The notes beneath the pieces are model-generated. The model did no database searches. It was not told the origin of the DNA and saw only the letters and a list, made by a program, of their open reading frames with translations. Source: Autumnicola psychrophila (lineage in GTDB: Bacteria; Bacteroidota; Bacteroidia; Flavobacteriales; Flavobacteriaceae). From it: 64,000 bases of DNA. Position numbers and translations under genes: made by a program. Shown here one piece after another: positions 32,597 through 40,456 of this stretch. The stretch covers positions 70,765 to 134,764 of the forward strand of contig NZ_JAVRHN010000011.1 in the NCBI RefSeq assembly GCF_031846645.1. The letters are read 5' to 3'. Within the stretch, counting starts at the first letter, position 1. Each line of letters begins with the position of its first letter.

Positions 32597-33464
32597 CTTC
32601 GTCTTCTTCGTTAAAATTTGCATATTTAAATTTGTAGCTCAACATCTTATAGTAAAGTTTGGCCGCAAGGAAATCTGAAGATTTATCACTTTTATTCGGG
32701 TTTAACTCTACAATATCAAAGCCTACAACATTTTTCTTTTTGAACATGGTTTTCAGGAATTCCAGCGTTTCGTACCAAAACAATCCTCCCGGCTCCGGAG
32801 TTCCCGTAGAAGGGAGAATAGATGGATCGAAAGCATCCAAATCTATTGTGATAAAAACGTTTGGCGTCATTTGTCCAATAGCATCCTCCTGCCAGTCTTC
32901 ATATAAATCATGAGCAAAATAAACCTGATTCTCGTCCATGTGGTCAGTTTCAGAAATGTCCATAGAGCGGATTCCTATCTGCACAAGGTTTGTAGTTTTA
33001 CTGGCTTCGTGAACCGCGCAGGCATGATTGCATTTAGACCCTTCATACTCCGGGCGAAGATCTGCATGAGCATCAAACTGTACAACGGTTAATTCTTCAA
33101 AAGCCTCATTAAAAGCACGAATAGAGCCTATAGAAATAGAATGCTCCCCTCCAAAAAGGGTTACAAATTTGTCCTGTTTAATGTAGTTTTTAGTGGTTTT
33201 GTAAACCGCCTCAACCATTTTCTCGGGAGAAGAATCTTCTGTCACCGGGGGAGCAAGGTAAACTCCTTTCTTATACACCTCACTGCGGGTTTCAATATCA
33301 TAAAGCTCCATGTTCTCTGAAGCTTCCAAAAATGCATCAGGACCTTTATCTGCTCCTTTTTGCCAGGTACTGGTCCCATCATAAGGAACAGGAATTAATA
33401 CCACTTTTGCGTCGTCTATACGAGCATATTTATCTGGTATGCCTGCGTAATTCTTTTTGCTCAT
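32589..33464 (-). CDS. speB: Agmatinase / ureohydrolase-family enzyme
   Basis: A 291-aa ureohydrolase with a full manganese site: FGGEHSIS (His), QFDAHADLR (Asp-His-Asp), TIDLDAFDP (Asp-x-Asp). It would hydrolyse agmatine to putrescine plus urea, using the product of the arginine decarboxylase 60 bases upstream. The C-terminus ends in an acidic NEEDEDE tail that overlaps the start of the DHS-like gene. Agmatinase is favoured over arginase by neighbourhood only; substrate choice is not certain from motifs. Confidence 0.88.
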   Translation of the reverse strand: MSKKNYAGIPDKYARIDDAKVVLIPVPYDGTSTWQKGADKGPDAFLEASENMELYDIETRSEVYKKGVYLAPPVTEDSSPEKMVEAVYKTTKNYIKQDKFVTLFGGEHSISIGSIRAFNEAFEELTVVQFDAHADLRPEYEGSKCNHACAVHEASKTTNLVQIGIRSMDISETDHMDENQVYFAHDLYEDWQEDAIGQMTPNVFITIDLDAFDPSILPSTGTPEPGGLFWYETLEFLKTMFKKKNVVGFDIVELNPNKSDKSSDFLAAKLYYKMLSYKFKYANFNEEDEDE

Positions 33465-33524
33465 CGTTAATTGTTGATTGTTTTAAACTGAAATTTTATG
33501 AGAACTAATTTATAAATTTTAAAT

Positions 33525-34928
33525 TCAATTGCCTGATGCATAACCCAATATATTCAGCATATCTTCCACATTTTGTTGTTTACTGAAAACTTCGGTGGTA
33601 ATTGTGCCTTCTTCATCTCTATCTATAAGAATATGTTTAGGCTGCGGAATAAGGCAATGTTGCAAGCCTCCAAAGCCGCCTATTGTTTCCTGGTAGGCAC
33701 CTGTATTAAAAAATCCTATGTAAAGCGGTTTGTCCCTCCTAAACTTCGGAAGGTAAATCGCATTGGTATTCTGTTCAGAATTGTAATAATCGTCACTATC
33801 GCAGGTTAATCCGCCAAGAAGAACGCGTTCGTATTCTTCGTTCCAGCGATTAACTGCAAGCATCACAAATTTCTTACTAATTGCCCAGGTATCAGGAAGT
33901 GTGGTGATAAATGAAGAATTTATCATATTCCATTTTTCACGGTCATTCTGTTGTTTCTGGTATAAAATTTCATAAATCGCACCGCCACTTTCACCTACAG
34001 TAAAACTTCCGAATTCTGTAAAAATATGCGGAACATCCACATCTGCCTCTTCACAGGCAAGTTTGATCTGATTAATAATTTCATCTACCATATAGGCGTA
34101 ATCATAATCAAATGCCAGAGAGTTTTTTATAGGAAATCCGCCGCCAATATTAAGGCTATCCAAACTTGGGCATACCTTTTTAAGGCTGGTGTAAACTTTT
34201 AAACATTTATTAAGTTCATTCCAATAATATGCTGTATCCCGAATCCCGGTGTTTATGAAAAAGTGAAGCATTTTAAGATTCACTTCATCGTTGTCCTTAA
34301 TTTTCTGATTATAAAACGGAACAATATTTTTATATCCAATCCCGAGACGGGAAGTATAAAATTCAAACTTAGGCTCTTCCTCTGAAGCGATTCTTATCCC
34401 TACTTCAAAATCACCATTTATATTTTCTGACAAAAGATCTATCTCCTCATAATTGTCAATTATCGGGATGCAGTTCTTATGGCCGCCATTAATTAATTCG
34501 GAAATATTTGAAATATATTGATCCCTCTTAAATCCATTACAGATTACATAAGTGTCATCGGTGATCTTTCCGGAAGCCTTCAGATTCTCCACTATATTAA
34601 TATCAAAGGCCGAAGAGGTCTCGATATGAATATCATTTTTAAGTGCTTCGTTTAATACATGCTCAAAATGTGAGCTTTTAGTACAATAGCAATAATTATA
34701 TTTCCCTTTATAATCGTGTTTTTCTATCGCTGCTTTAAACCAGCCTTTCGCACGACCAATATTTTCAGAAATTTTGGGTAAATAAGTGAATTTTAAGGGT
34801 GCACCATATTTCTCCACAAGTTCCATGAGATCGATATTGTGAAAATGGAGGCTATTTTCTTCTAATTTAAATTCCTCTTGCGGGAAATAATAGGTTTGGT
34901 CTATGAGATCGCTATACTTAGTATTCAA
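33525..34928 (-). CDS. speA: Arginine decarboxylase, PLP fold-type III
   Basis: A 467-aa alanine-racemase-fold decarboxylase. The PLP lysine is in YNYCYCTKSSHFEHVL (Lys about 84). The phosphate/glycine loop is LNIGGGFPIKNS, and the dimer-interface Cys-Asp element is LTCDSDDYYN. It is shorter than E. coli SpeA (about 650 aa), lacking the long insert, as in other Bacteroidota. It makes agmatine for SpeB. The start codon is a TTG at 34928 (protein MNTKYSDL); there is no in-frame ATG nearby that keeps the conserved N-terminus. The 640-base upstream gap is unusually long. Confidence 0.88.
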   Translation of the reverse strand: MNTKYSDLIDQTYYFPQEEFKLEENSLHFHNIDLMELVEKYGAPLKFTYLPKISENIGRAKGWFKAAIEKHDYKGKYNYCYCTKSSHFEHVLNEALKNDIHIETSSAFDINIVENLKASGKITDDTYVICNGFKRDQYISNISELINGGHKNCIPIIDNYEEIDLLSENINGDFEVGIRIASEEEPKFEFYTSRLGIGYKNIVPFYNQKIKDNDEVNLKMLHFFINTGIRDTAYYWNELNKCLKVYTSLKKVCPSLDSLNIGGGFPIKNSLAFDYDYAYMVDEIINQIKLACEEADVDVPHIFTEFGSFTVGESGGAIYEILYQKQQNDREKWNMINSSFITTLPDTWAISKKFVMLAVNRWNEEYERVLLGGLTCDSDDYYNSEQNTNAIYLPKFRRDKPLYIGFFNTGAYQETIGGFGGLQHCLIPQPKHILIDRDEEGTITTEVFSKQQNVEDMLNILGYASGN

Positions 34929-35258
34929 TGGTTTGATTTAATTTTTAAAAGAGAGAAATTAGGTATTAATTTATACTATCAGGAAATTTGATTTATAAAT
35001 TATTGTTAAGAAAAACTGAGGGAACAGTAGTCGTAGCTTCCCCTCTACGGGAAACCGGCTGCAATACGTGGAATGTATTTTTTCGGGATGAAAAAGAATC
35101 TTATTCAACCCTTTAAAATATAGGTCATCAGTAGTTTTAGCTTTTTTGTTGAAATAAAACTGATGCAAATGTATAAAAAGTAATTTATTATAAGAGCGTA
35201 AATTTTTACCGCTAATCATTATAATAATTTTCTGTAGCAGTATCCAGAGAGCCATAAC

Positions 35259-35277
35259 TGAAAAATGGCAATTATCG
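35259..35277 (+). repeat. Dispersed 19-bp motif, copy 3
   Basis: TGAAAAATGGCAATTATCG, followed by ACCTC as in copy 5. It lies inside the long gap upstream of speA. Confidence 0.45.
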
Positions 35278-35536
35278 ACCTCTGTTATTTTCTGGAGTGA
35301 AAAAATCTAAATTCTGAATTTTGAAATGTAAATGACCTCTAATAAGTGCCAACTTTTGATAAGAAATAACGCATTAAATCAGGGAGTTGATGCATTTTAT
35401 AGGCTATAAGAGACAAGCACCTTTTTAAACCCAACTCCAGCCTTTTCTGAAAGAAAACTCAGAATTCGAGTGACAAAATTGTCCTTTTTAGGATCAAAAC
35501 AATTTAGAATATAAAATTCAAAATTTAAATGAACCC

Positions 35537-35555
35537 TTCAAAATGGCAATTTTCG
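35537..35555 (+). repeat. Dispersed 19-bp motif, copy 4
   Basis: TTCAAAATGGCAATTTTCG followed by TCC. It lies 16 bases beyond the stop of the pseudouridine synthase gene. Confidence 0.45.
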
Positions 35556-35571
35556 TCCTACAGAAGTTCCT

Positions 35572-36423
35572 TTAAAGATTTTTCAGATTTATTAACTCCT
35601 GCTGTGTAAGAGAACGATAGTGTCCTCTTGGTAGATCCTTTTTAGTAAGTCCGCCGTATACCACCCTGTCCATTTTCACAATTTCGTAGCCAAGGGTTTT
35701 AAATAACTTCTGAACAATATGTGGCTTTATACTTTTAATTTCCAGGCCAACTTCATTCTTGGGTCTGTCGGTGACATAACTCACATCCTGAACGATAAGT
35801 TTGGTCCTATCTACAAAAACACCTTCCCTTATTTTCTCCAGGTCTTCCTGGCTAAGGACTTTATTTAGTTCTAAATGATAAATCTGCCTGATTCCGTTCT
35901 TTGGTTTTGCAAGGCTTTTAGCCAATGTGCCGTCGTTGGTGAATAACAAAAGCCCCATGGCCTGCGTATCCAGTTTTCCTACAGGATCAAGTTTGGATTT
36001 TGAAGCCTTACCCATAATATCCATTACGGTACGCCCTCCTTTCACCACGCTTCCAGTAGTAAAAAAGCCTTTTGGTTTATTCAGTAGAAAGTATTCAGGT
36101 TTTTCAGGGTTTAAACTGCGGCCGTCAAACTTCACATCATCATTCAGCTGAACCTTATAACCCATTTCTGTTACGGTTTTTCCATTTACCGTCACATTTC
36201 CCGAAGAAATATAAATATCGGCATCCCGTCTTGAGCAGACTCCGGCATTAGCAATATATTTATTCAGACGAATTCCATCAGAAGCTGAAGAAGATTTCGA
36301 CTTTTCTTTAGCTTCTGTATTTTTCTTAACGGGAGCATTTCCCCTGGAATAAGATTTTTTTCGTTCTCCACCACCTTGCCTTCCGCTCATTTTTCCTCCT
36401 GAAGATTTATCGTTCCTGCTCAT
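35572..36423 (-). CDS. rRNA pseudouridine synthase, RsuA/RluB family
   Basis: A 283-aa enzyme: a low-complexity basic N-terminus rich in Ser, Gly and Lys (residues 1-48), an S4 RNA-binding domain (IRLNKYIANAGVCSRRDADIY), then the catalytic domain with PVGKLDTQAMGLLLFTNDG (catalytic Asp in KLDTQ). The rest contains MDRVVYGGLTKKDLPRGHYR, typical of RluB/RsuA. It modifies a uridine in ribosomal RNA; which one is not decidable by eye. The disordered basic tail is common for this protein in flavobacteria. It lies 100 bases upstream of the UbiA-type gene stop, on the same strand. Confidence 0.9.
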   Translation of the reverse strand: MSRNDKSSGGKMSGRQGGGERKKSYSRGNAPVKKNTEAKEKSKSSSASDGIRLNKYIANAGVCSRRDADIYISSGNVTVNGKTVTEMGYKVQLNDDVKFDGRSLNPEKPEYFLLNKPKGFFTTGSVVKGGRTVMDIMGKASKSKLDPVGKLDTQAMGLLLFTNDGTLAKSLAKPKNGIRQIYHLELNKVLSQEDLEKIREGVFVDRTKLIVQDVSYVTDRPKNEVGLEIKSIKPHIVQKLFKTLGYEIVKMDRVVYGGLTKKDLPRGHYRSLTQQELINLKNL

Positions 36424-36523
36424 ACTGATATTTTTTGCAAAGATACTGGTTAGATTGTGAGTTAACTAAGTTATTGTTAAAATTTTTAAACGCAAAGGAT
36501 CCTATATCTCTTCCGAAGAAATT

Positions 36524-37429
36524 TTAGAATACACGGTTAAGTACCTCGTCCATATCTATTAAAAGAATACTGAAAACACCGGCTACAATAATAAGTTTAA
36601 GAATGTTATGCAATAATAAATATTGCCATTTCGCTTTACTGAAGTAGAGAAACAGCAAAAACAGGATCAAAAAAAGACAAGAAACATAGAAATAATAATC
36701 CATATAACCGGTTTCAAACGTCGTGGTTAATAGCATAATGGGAATTAGGGCAAGAAACGTAAGGATTGCCAGGAAAAATTTACTCCACTTTTCACCGTAC
36801 ACTAAAGGAATAGTACGATAATTCTGAGCCATATCACCCGGCATATTTTCCAGATCTTTAACCAATTCCCGCATTACAATCATTAAATAAAGAAAAGTAG
36901 CGTGAATAAAAATGACAGTTTCAAAATTTTTGTAATAGATGAAAATGGCGAAAAACGGCGTAATAGAAAGAATGGAAGCTACCAGATTTCCCACAAACAA
37001 AATCTTCTTGAGACGGTGGGAATAAAACCAGATCACAAAAATATATAGTGAAAAGAAAACCACTGCCCTAAAAGACACGTAACTGGCAAAGAAAATGGCC
37101 GCAAAATTCAGAATAAAATAAACCGAAAGCTTTGTACGCTGACTCACAACGCGATCTAACATCGTCTTCTTAGGACGATTTATAAGATCTTTTTCACTGT
37201 CATAAAAATTATTGATGATATAACCAGAAGCAATAACCGTTGCCGTGGAAAGTATCAAAAAAAATAAATTATCATCAAAAAAGATTTCCCGCAAAGGAAG
37301 CTCTGGTGCAAGTATAAATGCTGAAGTAAGGTATTGGGCAATAACAACAATTAAAATGTTGTAACCGCGAACTACGGAGAACAAACTTAGTAGCTTCAAT
37401 AAAAAGCGTTTGTTCATTAAGGCCGCCAT
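36524..37429 (-). CDS. UbiA-type prenyltransferase, digeranylgeranylglyceryl-phosphate-synthase-like
   Basis: A 301-aa membrane protein with about eight helices and the two UbiA aspartate motifs: NNFYDSEKDLINRPKK (NDxxDxxxD type) and VKDLENMPGDMAQ. In flavobacteria this orthologue is usually named geranylgeranylglycerol-phosphate geranylgeranyltransferase, an enzyme of archaeal-type ether lipid synthesis; another aromatic acceptor cannot be excluded. It starts 12 bases after the GHMP kinase stop, so it shares the mevalonate transcript, consistent with use of isoprenyl diphosphates. A start four codons later (MNKRF) is equally possible. Confidence 0.82.
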   Translation of the reverse strand: MAALMNKRFLLKLLSLFSVVRGYNILIVVIAQYLTSAFILAPELPLREIFFDDNLFFLILSTATVIASGYIINNFYDSEKDLINRPKKTMLDRVVSQRTKLSVYFILNFAAIFFASYVSFRAVVFFSLYIFVIWFYSHRLKKILFVGNLVASILSITPFFAIFIYYKNFETVIFIHATFLYLMIVMRELVKDLENMPGDMAQNYRTIPLVYGEKWSKFFLAILTFLALIPIMLLTTTFETGYMDYYFYVSCLFLILFLLFLYFSKAKWQYLLLHNILKLIIVAGVFSILLIDMDEVLNRVF

Positions 37430-37441
37430 GTAACTGAAGTT

Positions 37442-38380
37442 TTAGAAGTTATAAACCACTTCTAAGTTATAACCTTTTAAAGCCTTTTTAGCTTTTTCTA
37501 TATCTTCTGTAAAACCGAGAATATAACCGCCGCCACCAGAACCACAGAGTTTGAGGTAATAATCATTCGTATCAATACCCCGTTTCCAGATTTCATGAAA
37601 TTTAGCTGGAATCATTGGCTTGAAGTTATCCAACACAACGTTAGAAAGACTTTTAACGTTTGTGAAAAGTGATTTTACATCGCCCTTTAAGAAATCTTCC
37701 ACACAAGCATCTGTATGCTTTACAAACTGATTTTTAAGCATTTTCCTGAAAGGCTCCTGCTTCATGTTTTCCATAAAGATACTCACCATAGGTCCAGTCT
37801 CACCTGTAATACCACTGTCTAATAAGAAAACAGCACCTGTTCCTTTTTCGGTTTGAGAAGGAATCCCTGCCGGCTCGATGTTATCTTTGGAATTAATTAA
37901 AATAGGAATACTTAAATAGGAATTTAACGGATCCAAACCTGAAGATTTTCCGTGGAAAAAAGACTCCATTTCTCCAAAAATCTTCTTTAGTTTTAAAAGC
38001 TTGTCACGGGTTAGATTTTCAAGAACGGTAATTTTATCTGTCGCATACTTATCATAGATCGCGGCAACAAGGGCACCGCTACTACCAACTCCGTATCCCT
38101 GCGGAATACTGGAATCAAAGTACATTCCTTTTTCTATATCCTTATTAAGGCTTTTAAAATCAAAATGAACTAGCTCAGGAAGCCTCTCCTCCAGCGTTTT
38201 TAAGTAGCCGGCAAAATTCTTTAAATTGTCGTTAGATTTTTTAGCTGCTTCAGAAGGATCTTCAGAAACTTTTAAGGCCCCGTTATAAAAATTATAGGGA
38301 ATAGATAAACCCTTGGAATCTTTGATGATCCCGTACTCCCCAAAGAGTAAAATTTTCGAATAAAATAAAGGTCCTTTCAT
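37442..38380 (-). CDS. Mevalonate kinase-like GHMP kinase
   Basis: A 312-aa GHMP kinase: YSKILLFGEYGIIKDSKGL at the N-terminus, the phosphate-binding IPQGYGVGSSGALVAA (about 92-107) and the C-terminal CGSGGGGYILGF motif. It would phosphorylate mevalonate (or phosphomevalonate) and belongs with mvaD upstream. Only one such kinase is in the window, so the other pathway kinase lies elsewhere. Between it and mvaD lies a small four-helix-bundle ORF flanked by repeats, which looks like an insertion in this operon. Confidence 0.88.
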   Translation of the reverse strand: MKGPLFYSKILLFGEYGIIKDSKGLSIPYNFYNGALKVSEDPSEAAKKSNDNLKNFAGYLKTLEERLPELVHFDFKSLNKDIEKGMYFDSSIPQGYGVGSSGALVAAIYDKYATDKITVLENLTRDKLLKLKKIFGEMESFFHGKSSGLDPLNSYLSIPILINSKDNIEPAGIPSQTEKGTGAVFLLDSGITGETGPMVSIFMENMKQEPFRKMLKNQFVKHTDACVEDFLKGDVKSLFTNVKSLSNVVLDNFKPMIPAKFHEIWKRGIDTNDYYLKLCGSGGGGYILGFTEDIEKAKKALKGYNLEVVYNF

Positions 38381-38388
38381 AAATGTAA

Positions 38389-38420
38389 ATTGACAATTGT
38401 TAATGGAAAATTGACAATTA
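38389..38420. repeat. TTGACAATT-type repeat, downstream flank of the four-helix-bundle ORF
   Basis: Two copies of AATTGACAATT-like sequence (near 38389 and 38410) separated by GTTAATGGAA. It has inverted similarity to the other flank at 38782-38816. It sits between the inserted ORF and the mevalonate kinase start. Confidence 0.6.
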
Positions 38421-38771
38421 TTTCTGCTTCATCTTCTTAACTATAGCAATCAATAATTTCAAAATCTCCTTTATGTCCTTTTGCGACTCCTCATACTGTT
38501 CTTGATTTAGATATTCCGTCGCCTTCAATAAATCAAGCCAATATTCCGTTTCATTCGCCTCCTTTAGTGCTATGGATAGCTTATGAATAAAATCTGCTCT
38601 ACTTTCTGCTTGTTCAGCTTCCCTTACCAATGCTCCTATTGCCGTTCCCGACCTTAGTAGTTGCTTAGACATCACAAACTCCTTCTTCGTAGAAACCAAA
38701 AACTTATACAAAGTAACAACTTTTACAGAGAATAGAAAGCTCTTTTTTCTTATCGCATTTTCTCTCTCCAT
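38418..38771 (-). CDS. Four-helix-bundle (S23 / 23S rRNA intervening-sequence type) protein
   Basis: A 117-aa protein, ATG at 38771 (a longer frame uses a TTG inside the flanking repeat). Family signature: LYKFLVSTKKEFVMSKQLLR, then SGTAIGALVREAEQAESRAD and LKEANETEYWLDLL. It is all-helical and basic at the C-terminus. Such proteins are encoded in 23S rRNA intervening sequences, near diversity-generating retroelements (Avd), and as orphan mobile-looking ORFs. Here it lies within a mevalonate operon, flanked by TTGACAATT repeats, with short tandem GGAGAGAGAAAAAT units at its start. Nucleic-acid binding is likely; the role is unknown. Confidence 0.87.
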   Translation of the reverse strand: MERENAIRKKSFLFSVKVVTLYKFLVSTKKEFVMSKQLLRSGTAIGALVREAEQAESRADFIHKLSIALKEANETEYWLDLLKATEYLNQEQYEESQKDIKEILKLLIAIVKKMKQK

Positions 38772-38781
38772 TTTTCTCTCT

Positions 38782-38816
38782 CCATTGTCAATTATCAATT
38801 ATCATTTGACAATTGC
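38782..38816. repeat. TTGACAATT-type repeat, upstream flank, overlapping the mvaD stop
   Basis: CCATTGTCAATTATCAATTA followed by TCATTTGACAATTG. The last codons of mvaD (QLSNDN plus stop) are read from this repeat, implying that the repeat replaced the original 3' end of the gene. Confidence 0.6.
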
Positions 38817-39886
38817 TTTGCGCCGCTTCCTACCGAATCGCAAATATAGTGCCCATTTTCGCAATACGCAACTAACTCATTTTTAATGAATTCTAAAACT
38901 TTTACTTTATCTTTTTCAGGATAGAGCACATGTACGTTCGCACCGGCATCCAGCGTAAAACAAACGGGCAAATTTGTACTTTTTCTAAAGTTCCAAATCT
39001 TGTTGATAATCTCCAGCGTATTTGGTTTCATAAGGATAAAATAAGGGCGGCTACTCATCATCATAGAATGCAACGTAAGAGCCTCACTTTCTACAATTTC
39101 AATAAACTTTCCAAGATCACCTTCAGCAAAAACCGGCTTTAGCATCGAAAGATTATCGTGAGCCTGTGCAAATCTGGCTTCGGCAAAAGGATGGTTGTGC
39201 ATCAAATTATGGCCAACACTGCTACTTACTTCCTTCCGGCCTTTATCAACCAGCAGGATTGTATCCTGATAATTTCTAAAATTATCATGAACCTCATCAG
39301 TATAATTTACTCCGAATAAATTGCTGCTATCAGCTATTTCCCGGTGTTCACCCCAAACCACAAGATCACCTTCAATACTTCTGCAGGCACTGCCAGATCC
39401 CAACCTCGCCAAAAAAGAGGCTTTTTTTCTAAAGAAATCTTCAGAAATTTCGGGATTTAGTTTTTTCTCCAGGCTCATAACACACAGCGCCACTGCGCTC
39501 ATTCCGCTTGCCGAAGAAGCAATTCCGCTACTGTGCGGAAATGTATTTTCTGAATGGATTTCGAATTTGTAGTCTTTCAGAAAAGGAGAATACTGGACAA
39601 TTCTTTCAAAAAACGTCCTGATTTTGGGTTTAAAATCTTCTTTTTTATTCCCTTCAAAAAACACTTCAAATTCGAAATCTTCCTGATTTTGCTTTCGTGA
39701 AAAATCCAGTCTCGTAATTGTCCTACAATTCTTCAGCGTAAAACTTACCGATGGATTTGCGGGAATCTGATGCTCCTTTTTACCCCAGTATTTCACCAAT
39801 GCGATATTACTTGGAGCCTGCCAGGAAACACTTCCCTCCTCAATACTTTCTGAATATTTCTTCGGAATAAAATCCTTTTCAGTCAT
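38795..39886 (-). CDS. mvaD: Diphosphomevalonate decarboxylase
   Basis: A 363-aa GHMP-superfamily enzyme making isopentenyl diphosphate from mevalonate diphosphate with ATP. Signatures: APSNIALVKYWGKKE (about 25-39), HSSGIASSASGMSAVAL (about 117-133), LARLGSGSACRSIEGD and CFTLDAGANVHVLYPE. All catalytic neighbourhoods are intact. Its last six codons come from the repeat bordering the four-helix-bundle ORF, but this lies beyond the fold and should not affect activity. It heads the operon and diverges from tspO with 93 bases between starts. Confidence 0.93.
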   Translation of the reverse strand: MTEKDFIPKKYSESIEEGSVSWQAPSNIALVKYWGKKEHQIPANPSVSFTLKNCRTITRLDFSRKQNQEDFEFEVFFEGNKKEDFKPKIRTFFERIVQYSPFLKDYKFEIHSENTFPHSSGIASSASGMSAVALCVMSLEKKLNPEISEDFFRKKASFLARLGSGSACRSIEGDLVVWGEHREIADSSNLFGVNYTDEVHDNFRNYQDTILLVDKGRKEVSSSVGHNLMHNHPFAEARFAQAHDNLSMLKPVFAEGDLGKFIEIVESEALTLHSMMMSSRPYFILMKPNTLEIINKIWNFRKSTNLPVCFTLDAGANVHVLYPEKDKVKVLEFIKNELVAYCENGHYICDSVGSGAKQLSNDN

Positions 39887-39979
39887 CTTGAAAATTTTAA
39901 CAAAGATAATCTTTTATGTTAGCCCCGGATGAAGAAGAAATTCAAATAAATTTCTATTTTAGTAAAGAATACACCCAGC

Positions 39980-40456
39980 ATGAGCCAGAATTTAATCATA
40001 AGAAGTTCTATAGCCGTAGCAATTTGCCTGCTTTTCGGGTTTATAGCTTCGTTGGCTACACAAACCGGAATTACAGATTGGTATACGCAACTGGACAAGC
40101 CCTCTTTTAACCCGCCGGAATGGATTTTTGGCCCGGTATGGCTACTTATGTATATACTTATGGGCATATCTGCGGGGATTGTATGGCACAAAGGCTTTTA
40201 TCATAAATGGGTAAAAGTTGCTCTTTATCACTTCGGATTCCAATTATTGCTCAATGCCTTCTGGTCTATATTATTCTTTGGACTGCATAAACCTTTTTGG
40301 GCCTTGTTGGACATAATCGCACTTTTTATACTATTGATTATCACCATAAAATGGTTTAAAATAATAAGCGATCGTGCAGCATATCTTCTGGTTCCCTATG
40401 CAGTTTGGGTATTGTTTGCAGCAATAATTAATTTTGAAATCTGGCGTCTTAATTAA
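39980..40456 (+). CDS. tspO: TspO/MBR family membrane protein
   Basis: A 158-aa protein with five membrane helices. Family landmarks: WYTQLDKPSFNPPEWIFGPVW, then LLMYILMGISAGIVW, NAFWSILFFGLHKP, and the closing LVPYAVWVLFAAIINFEIWRLN. TspO proteins bind porphyrins and affect stress and pigment regulation. The 3' end overlaps the oppositely oriented flavoprotein gene by 4 bases. Confidence 0.93.
   Translation: MSQNLIIRSSIAVAICLLFGFIASLATQTGITDWYTQLDKPSFNPPEWIFGPVWLLMYILMGISAGIVWHKGFYHKWVKVALYHFGFQLLLNAFWSILFFGLHKPFWALLDIIALFILLIITIKWFKIISDRAAYLLVPYAVWVLFAAIINFEIWRLN

Larger units (their letters stand above)
34929..35571. other. 643-base noncoding gap with two copies of the 19-bp motif
   Basis: No convincing ORF: a 94-codon minus-strand frame at 34971-35255 has no family features and odd composition. 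The stretch is AT-rich and holds motif copies at 35259-35277 and 35537-35555, 278 bases apart. It should also contain the speA promoter (minus strand). No RNA family was recognised. Confidence 0.5.

Noticed and set aside
34971..35255. 94-codon minus-strand ORF in the speA upstream gap
   Set aside because: No family features or start signals, and AT-rich chance composition.
39916..40191. Short ORFs on both strands over the mvaD-tspO divergent region
   Set aside because: They overlap the tspO coding sequence in other frames and have no features of their own.
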